From Phymatolithon calcareum (lineage: Eukaryota; Rhodophyta; Florideophyceae; Hapalidiales): 64,000 bases of DNA. Below, in pieces: positions 31,380-42,583 of this stretch. The position numbers and the translations under genes were made by a program. The first letter of the stretch is position 1; each line of letters opens with the position of its first letter. The DNA is taken from NCBI GenBank assembly GCA_977006965.1, contig OZ345353.1:3844001-3908000 (forward strand), given 5' to 3'. The notes beneath the pieces are model-generated. The model was not told the DNA's origin. It was given only the letters and a program-made list of their open reading frames with translations, and made no database searches.

Positions 31380-32520
31380 ACTTTCGAATTCATTGCTTCG
31401 AGCCATTGAAGTGCGGATGGTATCTCTACAATTAGTCATAGGGAATTCCGTCGCGAGATACGCAAAAGACATATTCCCACAAATATAATGCTCCATAACA
31501 CTCACATAGTAATTTAAAAATGAAGCTGCCTCTTCATACTTCCACAATAAGCTCAAGTGGCAATAGCTTCATGTTCGATTGTTTGAATACCTTACACCAA
31601 AAAAAGCTATTCTCGTCGAAACTCAACGAATCTCCTCGCACCTCAAGACCGCGAAGAAGATCGATACAACTCTGCTAACACGTTATTCTGCCGAATGCAA
31701 TTCTCCCTGCGGCGACGTGTCGTACAGTCTCACCTTCAAATCTGTAAGTAAATAGCGAGTCGACGTAGGAACTTCTTCCATAAATCGTTTCGACTGCTCC
31801 ACATTCCTGCCCTTCTTCAACGATTCGTAATAATTTACAAGCTGCAACCTTGCCAGTCCGCTCTCCATCGCGTCAATCATCTGAGATGCAAGAGTAGCCT
31901 GACCTTCCGCCGAGAACCATCGCACCATAAGCAGACTCTATTAAGCACGCAGTCTGGACACTGGACGAGATCCCTTGAGTTATATGCGGAATTTTCGCTG
32001 CCGAACGGGCACGGCATGTTCAACGTGAACGCCATTCCTATTTCTCAATCTCCGAACCGCTTTGACAGTTCTCCACCAATCAGGAGCCCAGAAGGTTTAG
32101 AATATCGTGCCTTTCCAAGAATGATACCGACGAGTCTAGCCGCGAACCTTCTTGGAAACTCCTTTGGTCGTCTTCCTTCTAATCAATGGTTCTCGAAAAA
32201 GAAAAGAAGCATAGAAATTCCCATGAAGGAAAGGCCGTCGCACCATCATGGGGACAGTTCTGATTTCATGCTCGGAAGTTCTCCACCTCTGTTCGGAGTT
32301 CTTAATGGAGCTTTTTCTGGAAACGGGTGCATGTCTGATTCCTTGTAGCAAGGAAAATCGTCGAATAGAGGCTTGAAGATAAGCTGAAACATGCCTCAGA
32401 GAGGCTATGAACACTATGCCAAAACCAGCCAGTTGCCAACGAATTGTAGTCCATCGGACAGATACCGTCACATATGTAAGAGCTTGCGATGGTGTAAAAA
32501 TCACACACACGAAGTAAGTA
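31380..32520. other. Intergenic with two small unassigned frames
   Basis: A minus-strand frame (31928-31683) and a plus-strand frame (32016-32348, containing LLGNSFGRLPSNQWFSKKK) are open, but neither shows a recognisable domain. Confidence 0.35.
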
Positions 32521-32584
32521 TGTTACCCAATTTTCTGAATTGCAGAGAACTGTAATTGTAATTTACTGTAATTTATGGCTAAAC

Positions 32585-32728
32585 TTTCTAGAATTCTTTT
32601 AATGAAATGTTTTTAGAAACATCTCGAAACACATTCAAACTTTCTAGATGTATCTGGAACATGAATAGAACTCTCTAGAAACATCTAGAAACAAATTGGA
32701 CCTTTGTAGGTTGTTCTAGAACAGGAAC
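32585..32728. promoter_or_regulatory. Cluster of heat-shock-element-like motifs
   Basis: Inverted GAA/TTC units recur at least six times in 145 bases: TTTCTAGAATTCTTTT, TTTTAGAAACATCTCGAAAC, TTTCTAGATGTATCTGGAAC, CTCTAGAAACATCTAGAAAC and TTGTTCTAGAACAGGAAC. The TTCTAGAA core is the canonical heat-shock factor half-site pair. The cluster ends about 80 bases before a TATATAAG box. This is a motif-based inference. Confidence 0.5.
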
Positions 32729-32809
32729 GGAACGTTGTAGAAACATATAGAGAAATGAAATTTGCAATTTTCGTGTACATAAGACATGATAGAGAAAATA
32801 GGATATGTC

Positions 32810-32817
32810 TATATAAG
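32810..32817 (+). promoter_or_regulatory. TATA box
   Basis: TATATAAG, preceded by the heat-shock-element-like cluster and followed 186 bases later by the ATG of a small ORF. Confidence 0.5.
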
Positions 32818-32995
32818 CCCCGCCCGGAATCCGAATAGCGGATAGGGGGGAGGCAGACAACCAGCGACTGATAATAAGTATGTAAGAAATGAGTAGTATT
32901 GCAAAAGCGCAACTCCCACCAGCTCAATCAACCCCTGAATTAGTCATTCGTTTCAGGTGGGGCCTATAGAGGCGTCTGATTTACCTTTGCTCTAC

Positions 32996-33226
32996 ATGAA
33001 CCCGAGTACGAGAAGAGTAATCCCTCCAAGGACTGCACATAGCGGGCTGGAGCAGCGATATTCTATTGAGGAACTTGCTGCCGCTAGTGATACAGCAAGG
33101 TACGCGTTAGGATCTGCAACCATTGAATCCATGTGTGCAGTATTGGCCTTGCGAATAGATTTTGAGAGTACTGGTGATGGCCAAAGTGACGACCGCGGTG
33201 GCGGCGGTGGATACGGATTGTTCTGA
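32996..33226 (+). CDS. Small hypothetical ORF downstream of the heat-shock-like promoter
   Basis: The first ATG of the open frame is at 32996 and gives 76 residues; the frame itself opens at 32957 with GTG. The protein has EELAAASDTARYALGSAT, a helical middle, and ends in a glycine run (DDRGGGGGYGLF). No family was recognised. The 5' leader contains TATGTAAGAAAT (about 32880) and TTCGTTTCAG (32946-32955), which could be splice sites of a short leader intron. It could also be the start of a retroelement gag lying behind an LTR promoter. Confidence 0.35.
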   Translation: MNPSTRRVIPPRTAHSGLEQRYSIEELAAASDTARYALGSATIESMCAVLALRIDFESTGDGQSDDRGGGGGYGLF

Positions 33227-33741
33227 AACGTCACGACTCCAACTTGCGTTGCACTTGGAAACTATGCTCCAACTAAGAAATGTAATTAGACTTTCAGTTA
33301 TAATTTATTATACTTCAAATTTTACTTAGAAATTTGAACTCAAACTCAAGCTATGGTACTGAGCGAGCATACGAGCCCGCAATTTCAAAAGGATTAGGCT
33401 TCTCACCCTCTATGTATCCAATCGCTACGCCTCTTCTTATATGAATTCAGACTGAACGCTCTGATCTAAGCATGCTGTCATCGAAATCTGCCAGCGATTT
33501 CGTATGTTTTCATAGACAATTTAAAGGCTGTATTGCATCTACAACGTCCTGTAAGTCTAAAGAAATCATTGAGATCGGCATATGAAAACCTATTAAGTCA
33601 TTCGACTAAGTTTTGCTCCAGTGTAGGAGCTCAACCGCACCTCTCTCAGTAGTTTTCAAGCCTCTGGGGGCGAGGTGTGGCCGCCGAGCACCAGAGCTCT
33701 GGGCTGTTTCATAGTTCTCTGAGGTCGAATAGCATTCCCAT

Positions 33742-34170
33742 TTGAAATCTTTCACGAAGAAAAGGAGGAGAGAAGAAGCAATTAAGGTATGGGAAAAGGA
33801 AGAAGAAGACAGATCAATGAAGATTCCTATTGAAGGCAAGCTAACAGGGATCCTTTACATAGGAGAAAGAACAACACGTTTAAAGTGCCTAAGGTTGACA
33901 TTCAACCGAGGACCGCATTGGAGGAAATCAATATTGGGTGCCTACTGTGAGATTACCGCGGTGAACTAACTATTCGCGTTACAACGTACTCTAGCGTCGT
34001 CGAAGATGAGTAGGGAAATTGGGTTTTGAGTGCGAGAAACTCACAGGATCTCTTGTTGGGAGAGAATTACGAATGAAGAACGTTTTGAGTAGCCGGAAGA
34101 CTTTCGATTACAGATTATCGCAAGTGCTGCCCCGTTACTCCAAGGTGAGGCTTTGGGAGCTCTCAAAATA
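33742..34170 (+). pseudogene. LINE 3' fragment
   Basis: The frame reads TKKRRREEAIKVWEKEEEDR, GKLTGILYIGERTTRLKCLR and HWRKSILGAYCEITAV, matching the last coding part of the other LINE copies. Downstream GTTACTCCAAGGTGAGGCTT and AAAATAAAA mark the same 3' end. It is truncated at its 5' side. Confidence 0.75.
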
Positions 34171-34179
34171 AAAATCATA

Positions 34180-35000
34180 AAATTTCCCGCTATGAAATAT
34201 CGCTCAGAGTTGGAACGAATCGACCACCCCTTCCACTCCGTCTTTTTTTAAGACGTACAGTTGGCGATTCAAGCATACATTTTTATGTCAATAATAAGGA
34301 ACATTTTAATTGTGAGCCCATTCGTATAAACTGGTCCAGCACTATACCTTGATTTTAAAAGGTCGTTTCTTCATGACGCCCTGGTTTTTAGTCCGCCGAG
34401 TCGTGATACACTAATAAGAAAAGCAAACGCCTCCATAGTCATAATATTGCAAAAACCTATTGGCCCTAGGAAAGTTTCCCCCAGCGTCAGCAGATGCGTT
34501 GGTAACTTTTAAATAAAAATCTATCCCTCTTGTTCTTCTTCATGACACCCTGGTTGTGTATAAGTGTGCCACACCTGCAGTAATATTACTCAAGTACGAG
34601 CTCGCATTAGCCCGCTGTACCCTTCTATGACTTCTTCCACCTTTATAAAATTTCTTGCTGTTCCACGCGCGTCACCAGTTGTCACGCCGCCCCAAATGGT
34701 CCTAAATAAACTCAATTGAGCCGAAGCAGTGAACCGTGAGACTCTTGGTGTGGCCTTGCACGTCCCAGCCTTGCGCTCATGGCTCATCACAATGAACGCT
34801 AATTTGTTGAACGTTGAAAAAAGCGAAGCGGTGTGAAGATGAAATTTGTCGGTTAAAGAAACAGTTTACTCGAAATAATTCTGGGTTGCTTCGTTGGCTA
34901 AAGGCATTTACCTGTGCTAAAGATACATCCTTACTTATAGTCTAACAGATCACTTGCGCAGCCTACGAGTTACGCCATAAGTTCACATTACAATACTCCC
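34180..35000. other. Intergenic, no supported gene
   Basis: Short frames only, with no repeats or motifs recognised. Confidence 0.4.
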
Positions 35001-35029
35001 CAAAAAAGTGTTTATTTTACGAACCCGGT

Positions 35030-36925
35030 CAATTAAGGGGCGATATGAAAGCTCGAAAAAATCTATAAAGCAAAATTCGAAACAGATCGCTGACGCCATA
35101 TTCATAGAGCCAGGTTCATCTTCTGTGCGAGGAGTATCCACACTACTACCGCAATATCGCTTCGTTCGGCGGTGGAAACGAAAATATGTTGATCACTCAG
35201 AACTACCAGACCTGCTATTCGAGAAAAAAACACCGGCCGCGCGCGGTCGTTACATCAGTACACACCAAGGAAACATCGGTAAGCCGTCTTGCAGAGTGCT
35301 CCAAACTATACGGAGCCATTTCGAAGTCAAAAAAGGTGAGTCGTATGATTCGGAATGTACTCGTGGAAAAATCAATGGTCGCGCGAGCATGTCACATCAC
35401 ATGAAATGGGTTCTGATCCGTCATCCATTGAAGAAGACTAAGATTAAGACAGTCTACATTGTCAACGTCAAGGCAGAGAACGCTGGCGACATTCCAGACG
35501 CTGAGCATCTTGAACCGAGCCGACACCGGTAAGTCGCGGTACCGCCCAGGCCTGCTTACAGTGTTCATCCTTCCTCATCTTCATCGCGAAACGCCTGTTT
35601 ACCGTTTACATTCGTGATCAAATGCTCTTCATAAGGGCACACAAACATCGATACAACCTTCAGAAGCTCTAAAATCCCTCTTGCGAACACTCTTGCCTAA
35701 GTCTTTCACGGCCCTTGAGACCAAACATCGCATCAGGAACTTCATGTCATCGCGCCCGACCGCGAGCCGAATTCGTGAGCTCAATGGATAGCAAGGTACA
35801 AGCGCGCTTTGTATGCCTGTTTTAAAGACGATTTTACTCTCAATTGCGAAAACTTCGCAATCGAAACGGAGACTTCTTATCTGAAAATTGTGATATTGGA
35901 CTTCATTTGAAGTACGATTGCGTGGTGACGATGTTTCCCCAAGTTACCTGCGAAAACTTGCTCCTTGGACGTTCGCTAAGCTGAGAAGAAAGCGGCGAAA
36001 AGGGACTACAGTAACAGAGCCTTTTAAGTGTTTCGTATTACTCGTCCTCATGGAAGAGTTGAGTTCGGTGCTGAGAGCGATTTTTGGAAGTCTACCAGGC
36101 CGAGCAAGTATTCCCGGCTCTTCTCCTTCCATAACAGGGATACCGGTGGCTGAATACGTCCGGTTGATTTCATTTAGAGTTCAATCAAGTGAATTAGGAG
36201 ACATATATTCTGCGCAGTACCACTGGTCATCTCGGTCAAGATTATGTCGATCCGACGAACGACTACAGAAAGCACACTTGTGTCAATGAGATTTTGAAGT
36301 GGAGATGGCTCACTAAATAGCAGCTCTGTGCTCTCTTGTGGCGGCGTATGCCGGTATAGGGCTCACTGCATGTGTGGATTCATACTTGGTGAGTGCTGAC
36401 TCTGCAGAGATTCAACATGTGCGCCTATATATAGTTCGTGGGGGCCATCTAACTCTTCTGGCGATTTTATAGATTGTTAACTGGCTGTTATTCTCTGGCG
36501 ACCATGCAGAATGTCTGCAGCACATGACGCAGCGAAGGTTTAGTAGCATTTGACACGAGCAATAGCTGTCGACGTTCAGTGACCCCAGAGCGTACATTTG
36601 CACTCGAGAGCAGTGTTGGATGCCACGTTACTCCGAAGAAAAGTAAAATGATATCTCCAGAGGTCATGATGACTGCTTTTGTTGTGCAAAACAACTGTAG
36701 AGTTTGAAAATGAAAGAACTCCACCACTGTGTTCTCACAATGCAATACGTGTGATAGAACAATATACATTTGCGACATTTTTACTGCTAGGAACTGCTTC
36801 ACTAAGCATTCTGAAGATATCTATGAGCTTGATAGCGAGTAGCTTTCATGGCAAAAAATTAAATGAATCTCTTCGCTCAATTGAGGGAAAAGTGCACCTC
36901 AATTGTGGAAATTTAGATGAGACAG
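35030..36925 (+). mobile_element. piggyBac-like element, copy E, strongly decayed
   Basis: The transposase remnant reads SLHTKETSVSRLAECSKLYG-like text in one frame (35186-35404, AISKSKKVSRMIRNVLVE) and MKWVLIRHPLKKTKIKTVYI (to 35532), both matching copies A-C. A later frame has PSYLRKLAPWTFAKLRRKRR, corresponding to the GHLRKIAA region of copy C. Near the right end GCTCAATTGAGGG and CCTCAATTGTGG resemble the subterminal palindromes, but the CTAG termini are not preserved. Confidence 0.6.
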
Positions 36926-36929
36926 ATAG

Positions 36930-39610
36930 TGTCGGTTCGTCCAAGTACATCGCAAGTAACATCGAGTACACTATCTGCAATGTACTACAAGCGCATATGC
37001 ATGCACTTGAATCGGTGGTATGCACGACACCCAAAAGGAGCACATGCATATTCATGTGCCCCAAACGGGATGGTTCCTGAAGCGGCTGCAACACGCCCTA
37101 AGCAGTGTTATCCCATTGTACATACTAGAGTAGAATACCAAGAGGGAGGACTTGCCTATAAGAGACAGCAGGATAGGTACAGCAAGGAACCCAAGACAAG
37201 AATAACCTACACCTCATTAAACCCCCTGAATCTTTACAGACAAAGGAATCACTTCCGCAATAGCGCTCAAGCCTTTGGTGGCCGCTACCGCATTCGCCCA
37301 AGATAAGCGCACTTGGACCATAACGCCGATTATCCCAAACTCGTTCTAGTCAGTCTCTCACCCCGTCATCACCGAACGGGACGACCGTGACAGAACTGCA
37401 TTTGGTACTACAGACAGGTAAGATGGTCCGAGAGCCGTGTAAATACGGCATACCTTGAACTGGTACCAAAAACAAACGTGCTAATCAGGAAAGGAACAAT
37501 TCAAACTTGACAAACGATTAGACAGAAGACGAACAATTACCAATCCAGCGGATAGGAAGAGCGTTGGTATGAACATGGACAAGACATATCCGGCATGATG
37601 ACTCGTAGAACTGAGGATGAGATTGCACAACTCTCAATATTATAATACCGCAGGGCAATAGAGTTTACTCCGGGGATAATCGCTCATACTCTGGCTCTCT
37701 GCCTTTTCGGGATTTGTTGCCCTTTTCACTGCTCTTTTTGTGCCGAGGGTCTTCCACTCTTTTTCTCTCTCTCTTCGGTCTATAGGTTTTTTGGAACCAA
37801 CCAGATAGCGTCACACCCAATACTCACAAAAAATAGGCCGTACCCGCGGCCTCTTGGAACCCACAAAGTATCCCTATGCGACTGCAGACGTGTTGTAAAT
37901 TTTAAATGAAAATCTTCATTTCTTCTTCTGGTCTATACTCACGCATGTGGCGTGGGGTTCTTTTGAGACAGGCGCTATATTTTTCTTATGTGCCATGGTG
38001 CACTGCACTCGTAGACCAGTAAAGACTCACTCGGTCAAGTTGTAGAACTGATCCAGGGGATGCGCTTCAAAGATGTGATCAGGAGAAGGTCCTGGGCTAG
38101 AATCCCACGTGTTCCCGTTATCGTGAAAGGTCCGATGCAAATTTCTCCTGCTTTTTTATTTGCAACTATATAGTTGATGTTTTAAAGCCCTCAGTAACAC
38201 TCTTAAGACTCGATGGGAACGGCTTCTCTAGTCACCGCACGGTAACGCTATCGGTCGGGGCTGGCTTGTATCTCATGTTTCTTTCAGGTTACTTCTTTGG
38301 TAACTTTAGGCTCTGGTACCTAATACGAACGATTTTAGGTCTTTCTGTCTCCTCAATTTCGCACATGACTTGCTTCAAGGGCTTTTCTTCTATCAGTAAA
38401 AACCCTAAACCGAAGGATAGAGGAAAAAGATTAAAATCCTTGCTCGTTCATCTCCTTTCGTTGCGGTGCTATCTTATTTGGTTTCTCCAGGCAGAGCGAC
38501 CTCGCTTCAATGTCGCGCTTGCTTCTACGCTGCTTTCCCGACCGGGGCTCATGTTCGTGAAGAGGTTTACCCACTAGTCCACAGGCGCCATTCCAACTTC
38601 GGGAGATAGAAACATCTTTCGAGGATCAACTTACTCAGCACCGTACTTTGTGCTCGTCCAGAGCCGTGTCATCTTCGAGTGGTGACATTTTAAATCACGG
38701 CAACCTTGCAAAAGCGAGGCTTAATTCCACTTAGCAAGTATTTGCTCCGTTTCAAGATCGTTGCCAGATTCAAGCGCGGACTTCAGGCATAGCATTCTCG
38801 GCCTGTGAGCGGCTTGAGTACTTGATTCGAGGGGTCAGTCGTTGTATGGTCATGATAGGCGACTGGTTTCATATGCCACCGAATTTCGCAGAAATCGCTT
38901 GAATTTACGACGACGGTGGTCGAGCAGGTTCTTTGGCAACTCTCGTTCTCATCTTCTTCATGCGCGCACTCACGATTGTGCGGACCTTCCTTTCCTCGAA
39001 GACCGCCAAATGATATGGGGTGGTTGCTGACGTCCCCAGTCTTGTCTGCACCGGAGCGCCTTGTGCAAGTTTCGTGACTTCCCGCGTCTGAAATTTCTCC
39101 TTCGTGTTTTTCCGTCTACATGGAGCGATTACTGTCCGTCATACTTGAAAAAAGACAAGGGAGCGGTGAAGAAAGAGCCCAAATGAGTGGAACTACCGCG
39201 TTTGCTCCGGGTGCAGTCGAAGACCCAGCCGCGCGTACAATCAGGCGGCGGGAATGCCGTTGCGGTAGAAGAATGGAGAAGTATAGGTGATAGGGGAGAG
39301 AAAAAAGGTTTCGTGTAGTCGGTGATCCAGCCAATGCGTTCACGATGAGAGTGCGCTCCGGCCGACGGCCTCGCCGTAGACAAGAACCTCGTAGTTTAGA
39401 AATCTTAAACAGTCTGACCCAAAATGCAAAGAAAGGAAAGGAGGTGCACGATAAGATACCATGCAACACAAGAGCTCGCTGGCCGCTCGCGGGACAAGCG
39501 AATGTAAGCCCATGTTGCAGCCTATCATAATGGCTGCATACTGACACTGGGTGGAATCGTATAGTAATTCGAGCGGCAGGGCGACAAAGAATTTTTCTTA
39601 ATTTCCTCAC
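36930..39610. other. Intergenic, no supported gene
   Basis: Several frames of 60-180 codons are open on both strands but overlap each other and carry no recognised domain. A small LTR relic lies at 37920-37982. Confidence 0.4.
37920..37982 (+). repeat. Fragment of the solo-LTR family 3' end
   Basis: CATGTGGCGTGGGGTTCTTT followed by GACAGGCGCTATA matches the end of solo LTR 2 (CATGTGGCGTCGGGTTCTTT, then GCCTGGCGCTACA). Confidence 0.6.
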
Positions 39611-39611
39611 A

Positions 39612-39822
39612 GAAATAACGCCCTGCCGTAATCTAAGTAGTAGATAATTCATCAATAAGGCACTGTCTTAAAAGTCCCACCGTGGGGAGAGCAGTACACA
39701 TATACTCTTTTTTGCATCTCGTCAGCGAAGGCGATTATACAATAGATTTAGCATTCGTTACGTGTAGTGCGTTTACCCGGTCTTCGTCCGCTCGCAAACT
39801 AAGTCGGATACATAACACGGCA
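39612..39822 (+). repeat. Repeat X, copy 1 (5' flank of Copia arm 1)
   Basis: ACGCCCTGCCGTAATCTAAG, AAGGCACTGTCTT, CGAAGGCGATTATA and CTAAGTCGGATAC recur in the same order and orientation at 53580-53798. A CGGCAGGGCG upstream (39572-39583) is the inverse of CGCCCTGCCG here, so the left edge can fold back. Confidence 0.7.
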
Positions 39823-40261
39823 TGTTACGCGCTGCATGTCGCGCGTCACCTGAAACAAGCTTCAACCAAAATTATCCTCAATTTAGTATCACTCGCAGGC
39901 TGGATGCAATCCCGCGCGCATTCTCGCGCCGGTCATCCCGATTCAGTAACAACTGCGCGCCGACACACGTTCCGCACGCATTTGGTTCTCACGTTTCCGT
40001 TTCTAGGCCTTCTGTCCCTGAGTTGCCGGAACACACACTCTCGCCCAGAACAGAGGCATAGATTGCGCGTCATATCAGCATTTAGCACGCCGCAATCGAC
40101 CGATAGACAGACGGGGACAATCATCAACACACTTACATTTCTTTCTTCACAACCATTTGTGTTGTTCCTTTTTCGCATTGGCTGTTTAGCCGCACGTCAC
40201 TTCATGTAATTTAAGGCTTTTCAGCCACATTCCGGAATCAAAGCTGCAAAGCTTTCGAAAC

Positions 40262-41700
40262 ATGGCGTCGTCCACAATCGACGAAGCCACCGTGATTTCT
40301 CGCACATGGTACCCGAATTTTACACTAGCAAATGACGCGCAGCGTTTCTTAATACTACACACTGTATTCATCTTTGAGACGACTGTCTCACCTGAGAGGG
40401 CGCTTAGGATACTCCACAGCCACTACAAACTAGATACGCTGTTCACAGGCGACATTCATTGTCACGGTGAGCTCCTGAAGAAACTCTGGCAAAGATAGAG
40501 CAAAGTTCGTCTCCCACCTGACCCTTCGCTCCTGCAAAACGCCCGATACCACTTGAAGATCGCACACGCACTGTAACCTGGGGAAGTGCACGAAACAGAA
40601 CGCGAGGTATCTATTCGATGAACAAAGCAATTCTTCAGCCGCTCATCAAGAGGAAAAAATCCACCACTTACATCAGAAATGCTGGAAACCGGCGCAACCA
40701 CAGCAGAAACTCACACGACGCACTCGAGCGGCCAACCGCTCGACAATATCGCTAGTTGCCCCGCTCCAGTGCTGACCGTTTCGACACTTACGAATCCTGT
40801 CGACGTGCCCGCGTTGTTAACCATTACAAATCTCAACCGTGGCCCTGCGACCGTTGGTATGAGTCTACCCCGTTCCATAATTTTGCCGTCCATCCTCCTC
40901 AGCCAATTAGCGCGAAATCTCCACCATGGCCAAGTAACATCCACCCATCAGTATCATCTTCATCCGCAACTTCTTATGGCTAGTTCTCCAATTTGCCCAC
41001 AGTACCCGCAAGTCCGAGCGCCTATCAGCCCACAACGTCGGTTTATTTTCCATACGATACGGGGTATGGACCCACTCAAGCCGAAGTGCCCATTCCATCC
41101 CCACACCAGGTACAGGCGCTCCAAACCCAGATACTGGCGATGCAACGGGCCCATGAGCAACAGCTACAACACGCCTATGAACAGATGCAACGCTCCCATG
41201 AGCAAAACCTAGATGCCTTACAACTCCATAAACAGCAAGCCACCCAACAGCAGCGGAGCCTAGCGCAACGCCTCAACGAGCTGGCAATTGCGCGAACGCT
41301 ACTGTCAGCACCATCGGCCCCTGATTCTCATCCCCAACCCACGCATATGACACGTACACGCCAAGCGCACCCGGTCGTAATCGAAGAGAACCCAGGGAAC
41401 GTCCAGCCGCCATATCACCCCAACGCCTCTAATCGCTCATCTCGGAAGCACGTGGACGTGCACATGCTATTCAAGGATAGAGCAAGTAAATACGGCGGCA
41501 CGGAGAGGGAAGATTTGCAAGAGTTCATCGACGCATACTGCACCATGGCGACTGATTATGGGCTTAGCCAAGGAGAAAAGCTCAAATACCTTCACAACCT
41601 CTTCAAGGGGGAAGCGCTCAAGTTTTTTAATCGGCATATCAAGCCATACGTGCAATCATTCAGCGAAGCGTGCAGCTGTATCGGAAATCGCTTCTACTGA
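40262..41700 (+). pseudogene. Copia-like gag, N-terminal and middle part, arm 1
   Basis: A first ORF (40262-40498) ends at a TAG where arm 2 has TTG, so arm 1 has an extra nonsense codon. A second, separate frame runs from about 40756 through 42525 with a TAG at 40981-40983 and a TGA at 41698-41700. It includes a Gln-rich helical stretch (ILAMQRAHEQQLQHAYEQMQ) and the capsid-like segment KYGGTEREDLQEFIDAYCTM, GEKLKYLHNLFKGEALKFF. Both internal stops are also present in arm 2, so they pre-date the duplication. Confidence 0.7.
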
Positions 41701-41757
41701 TCTGATGACCAAGCACATGTACGAAACGATCTCCAACGTCTCGATTTCGACGTCTTC

Positions 41758-42525
41758 ATGGACAAAGAAGATACCACGGCTAAGGCCCTCTCGGAACTGT
41801 GCGCGTATATTGCGAATAAGTCATCACAGTGCGCCCCTACATTCCGGTCGGAGCCACACCGTGTTGGATACCTAAAGTGCGCACTACTTCCGTACTCATG
41901 GCCACAACCAGTCCTAGCGAAAGTAGCCGAGATGACGAACTTCCAAGTGCTGTCCACCGAGCCTGCAGGCGCACTGCATTTCCACGAGGAAGTGGAAGCA
42001 GACTCTCTGCTCTTCAGCCATGGAAAGCAGAGGCAACGCCCCCATTCTTCTTCAAACCCAGTGTTAAAGTCTAACAAACCTCTCATCTACTTCACGCAGC
42101 TTCGATGTGCAAAGGGGCTTGCAGGAGTTCTCTTCCCGGGGTCGGATGGAGACAGATCATGCCGGAATTGTGGTGATAAGTGTCATCAGGTCACTAAATG
42201 TAAAGCGCAACTTGATGCTGCACGAATTGCTGCTCGAATAGCATCATTCTTGGAGCTTAAGCACAGCAAACCCCATGCGAAAGCGAGGTATGAGCATTAC
42301 AAAGAAATTCTGTACCAAATCGTAAACGGCCTTAGAAGAATCTTTCGTTCTGAGCATGTACCAGATGGTTACGAGGAATCCAATTCAGCCTCTGTGTTCT
42401 TCAGTTTGACAAAAAGCGACAGCGACACATCAAGCTCTTCCAGCGATGAGTCGGAGACTGAAACTAGCGAGTCAAAGGTTAATTCCCTCCTCGTCAACAA
42501 CGCTTCCGACCAAGAGGATTTCTAA
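41758..42525 (+). CDS. Copia-like gag C-terminal part with CCHC zinc knuckle, arm 1
   Basis: This 255-residue open frame is the continuation of the gag frame after the TGA at 41698. It holds the zinc knuckle CRNCGDKCHQVTKC at residues 135-148 (C-x2-C-x4-H-x4-C), which binds RNA in retroelement nucleocapsids. Before it lies a helical capsid-like region (TTAKALSELCAYIANKSSQC). After it comes an acidic serine-rich tail (SDSDTSSSSSDESETETSES, residues about 216-235). The ATG at 41758 is internal to the original gag. The sequence is one residue different from the arm 2 version in most of its length. Confidence 0.75.
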   Translation: MDKEDTTAKALSELCAYIANKSSQCAPTFRSEPHRVGYLKCALLPYSWPQPVLAKVAEMTNFQVLSTEPAGALHFHEEVEADSLLFSHGKQRQRPHSSSNPVLKSNKPLIYFTQLRCAKGLAGVLFPGSDGDRSCRNCGDKCHQVTKCKAQLDAARIAARIASFLELKHSKPHAKARYEHYKEILYQIVNGLRRIFRSEHVPDGYEESNSASVFFSLTKSDSDTSSSSSDESETETSESKVNSLLVNNASDQEDF

Positions 42526-42583
42526 ATTGGAACACAAATCGCCACCATATTCCCACACAAAGGCGCAAACCAGATACCCAATA

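Noticed and set aside
32016-32348. Resemblance of PSNQWF text to a glycoside hydrolase family 81 motif
   Set aside because: A single short word without any of the other family blocks is not enough.
38018-38115. Possible tRNA-like fold (TGGG-CTAGAAT-CCCA)
   Set aside because: The 5' acceptor strand does not pair with the 3' end and no D arm is seen.
39116-39655. 179-codon minus-strand frame before the Copia arm
   Set aside because: No domain, and several overlapping frames of similar length; its end coincides with repeat X and looks accidental.
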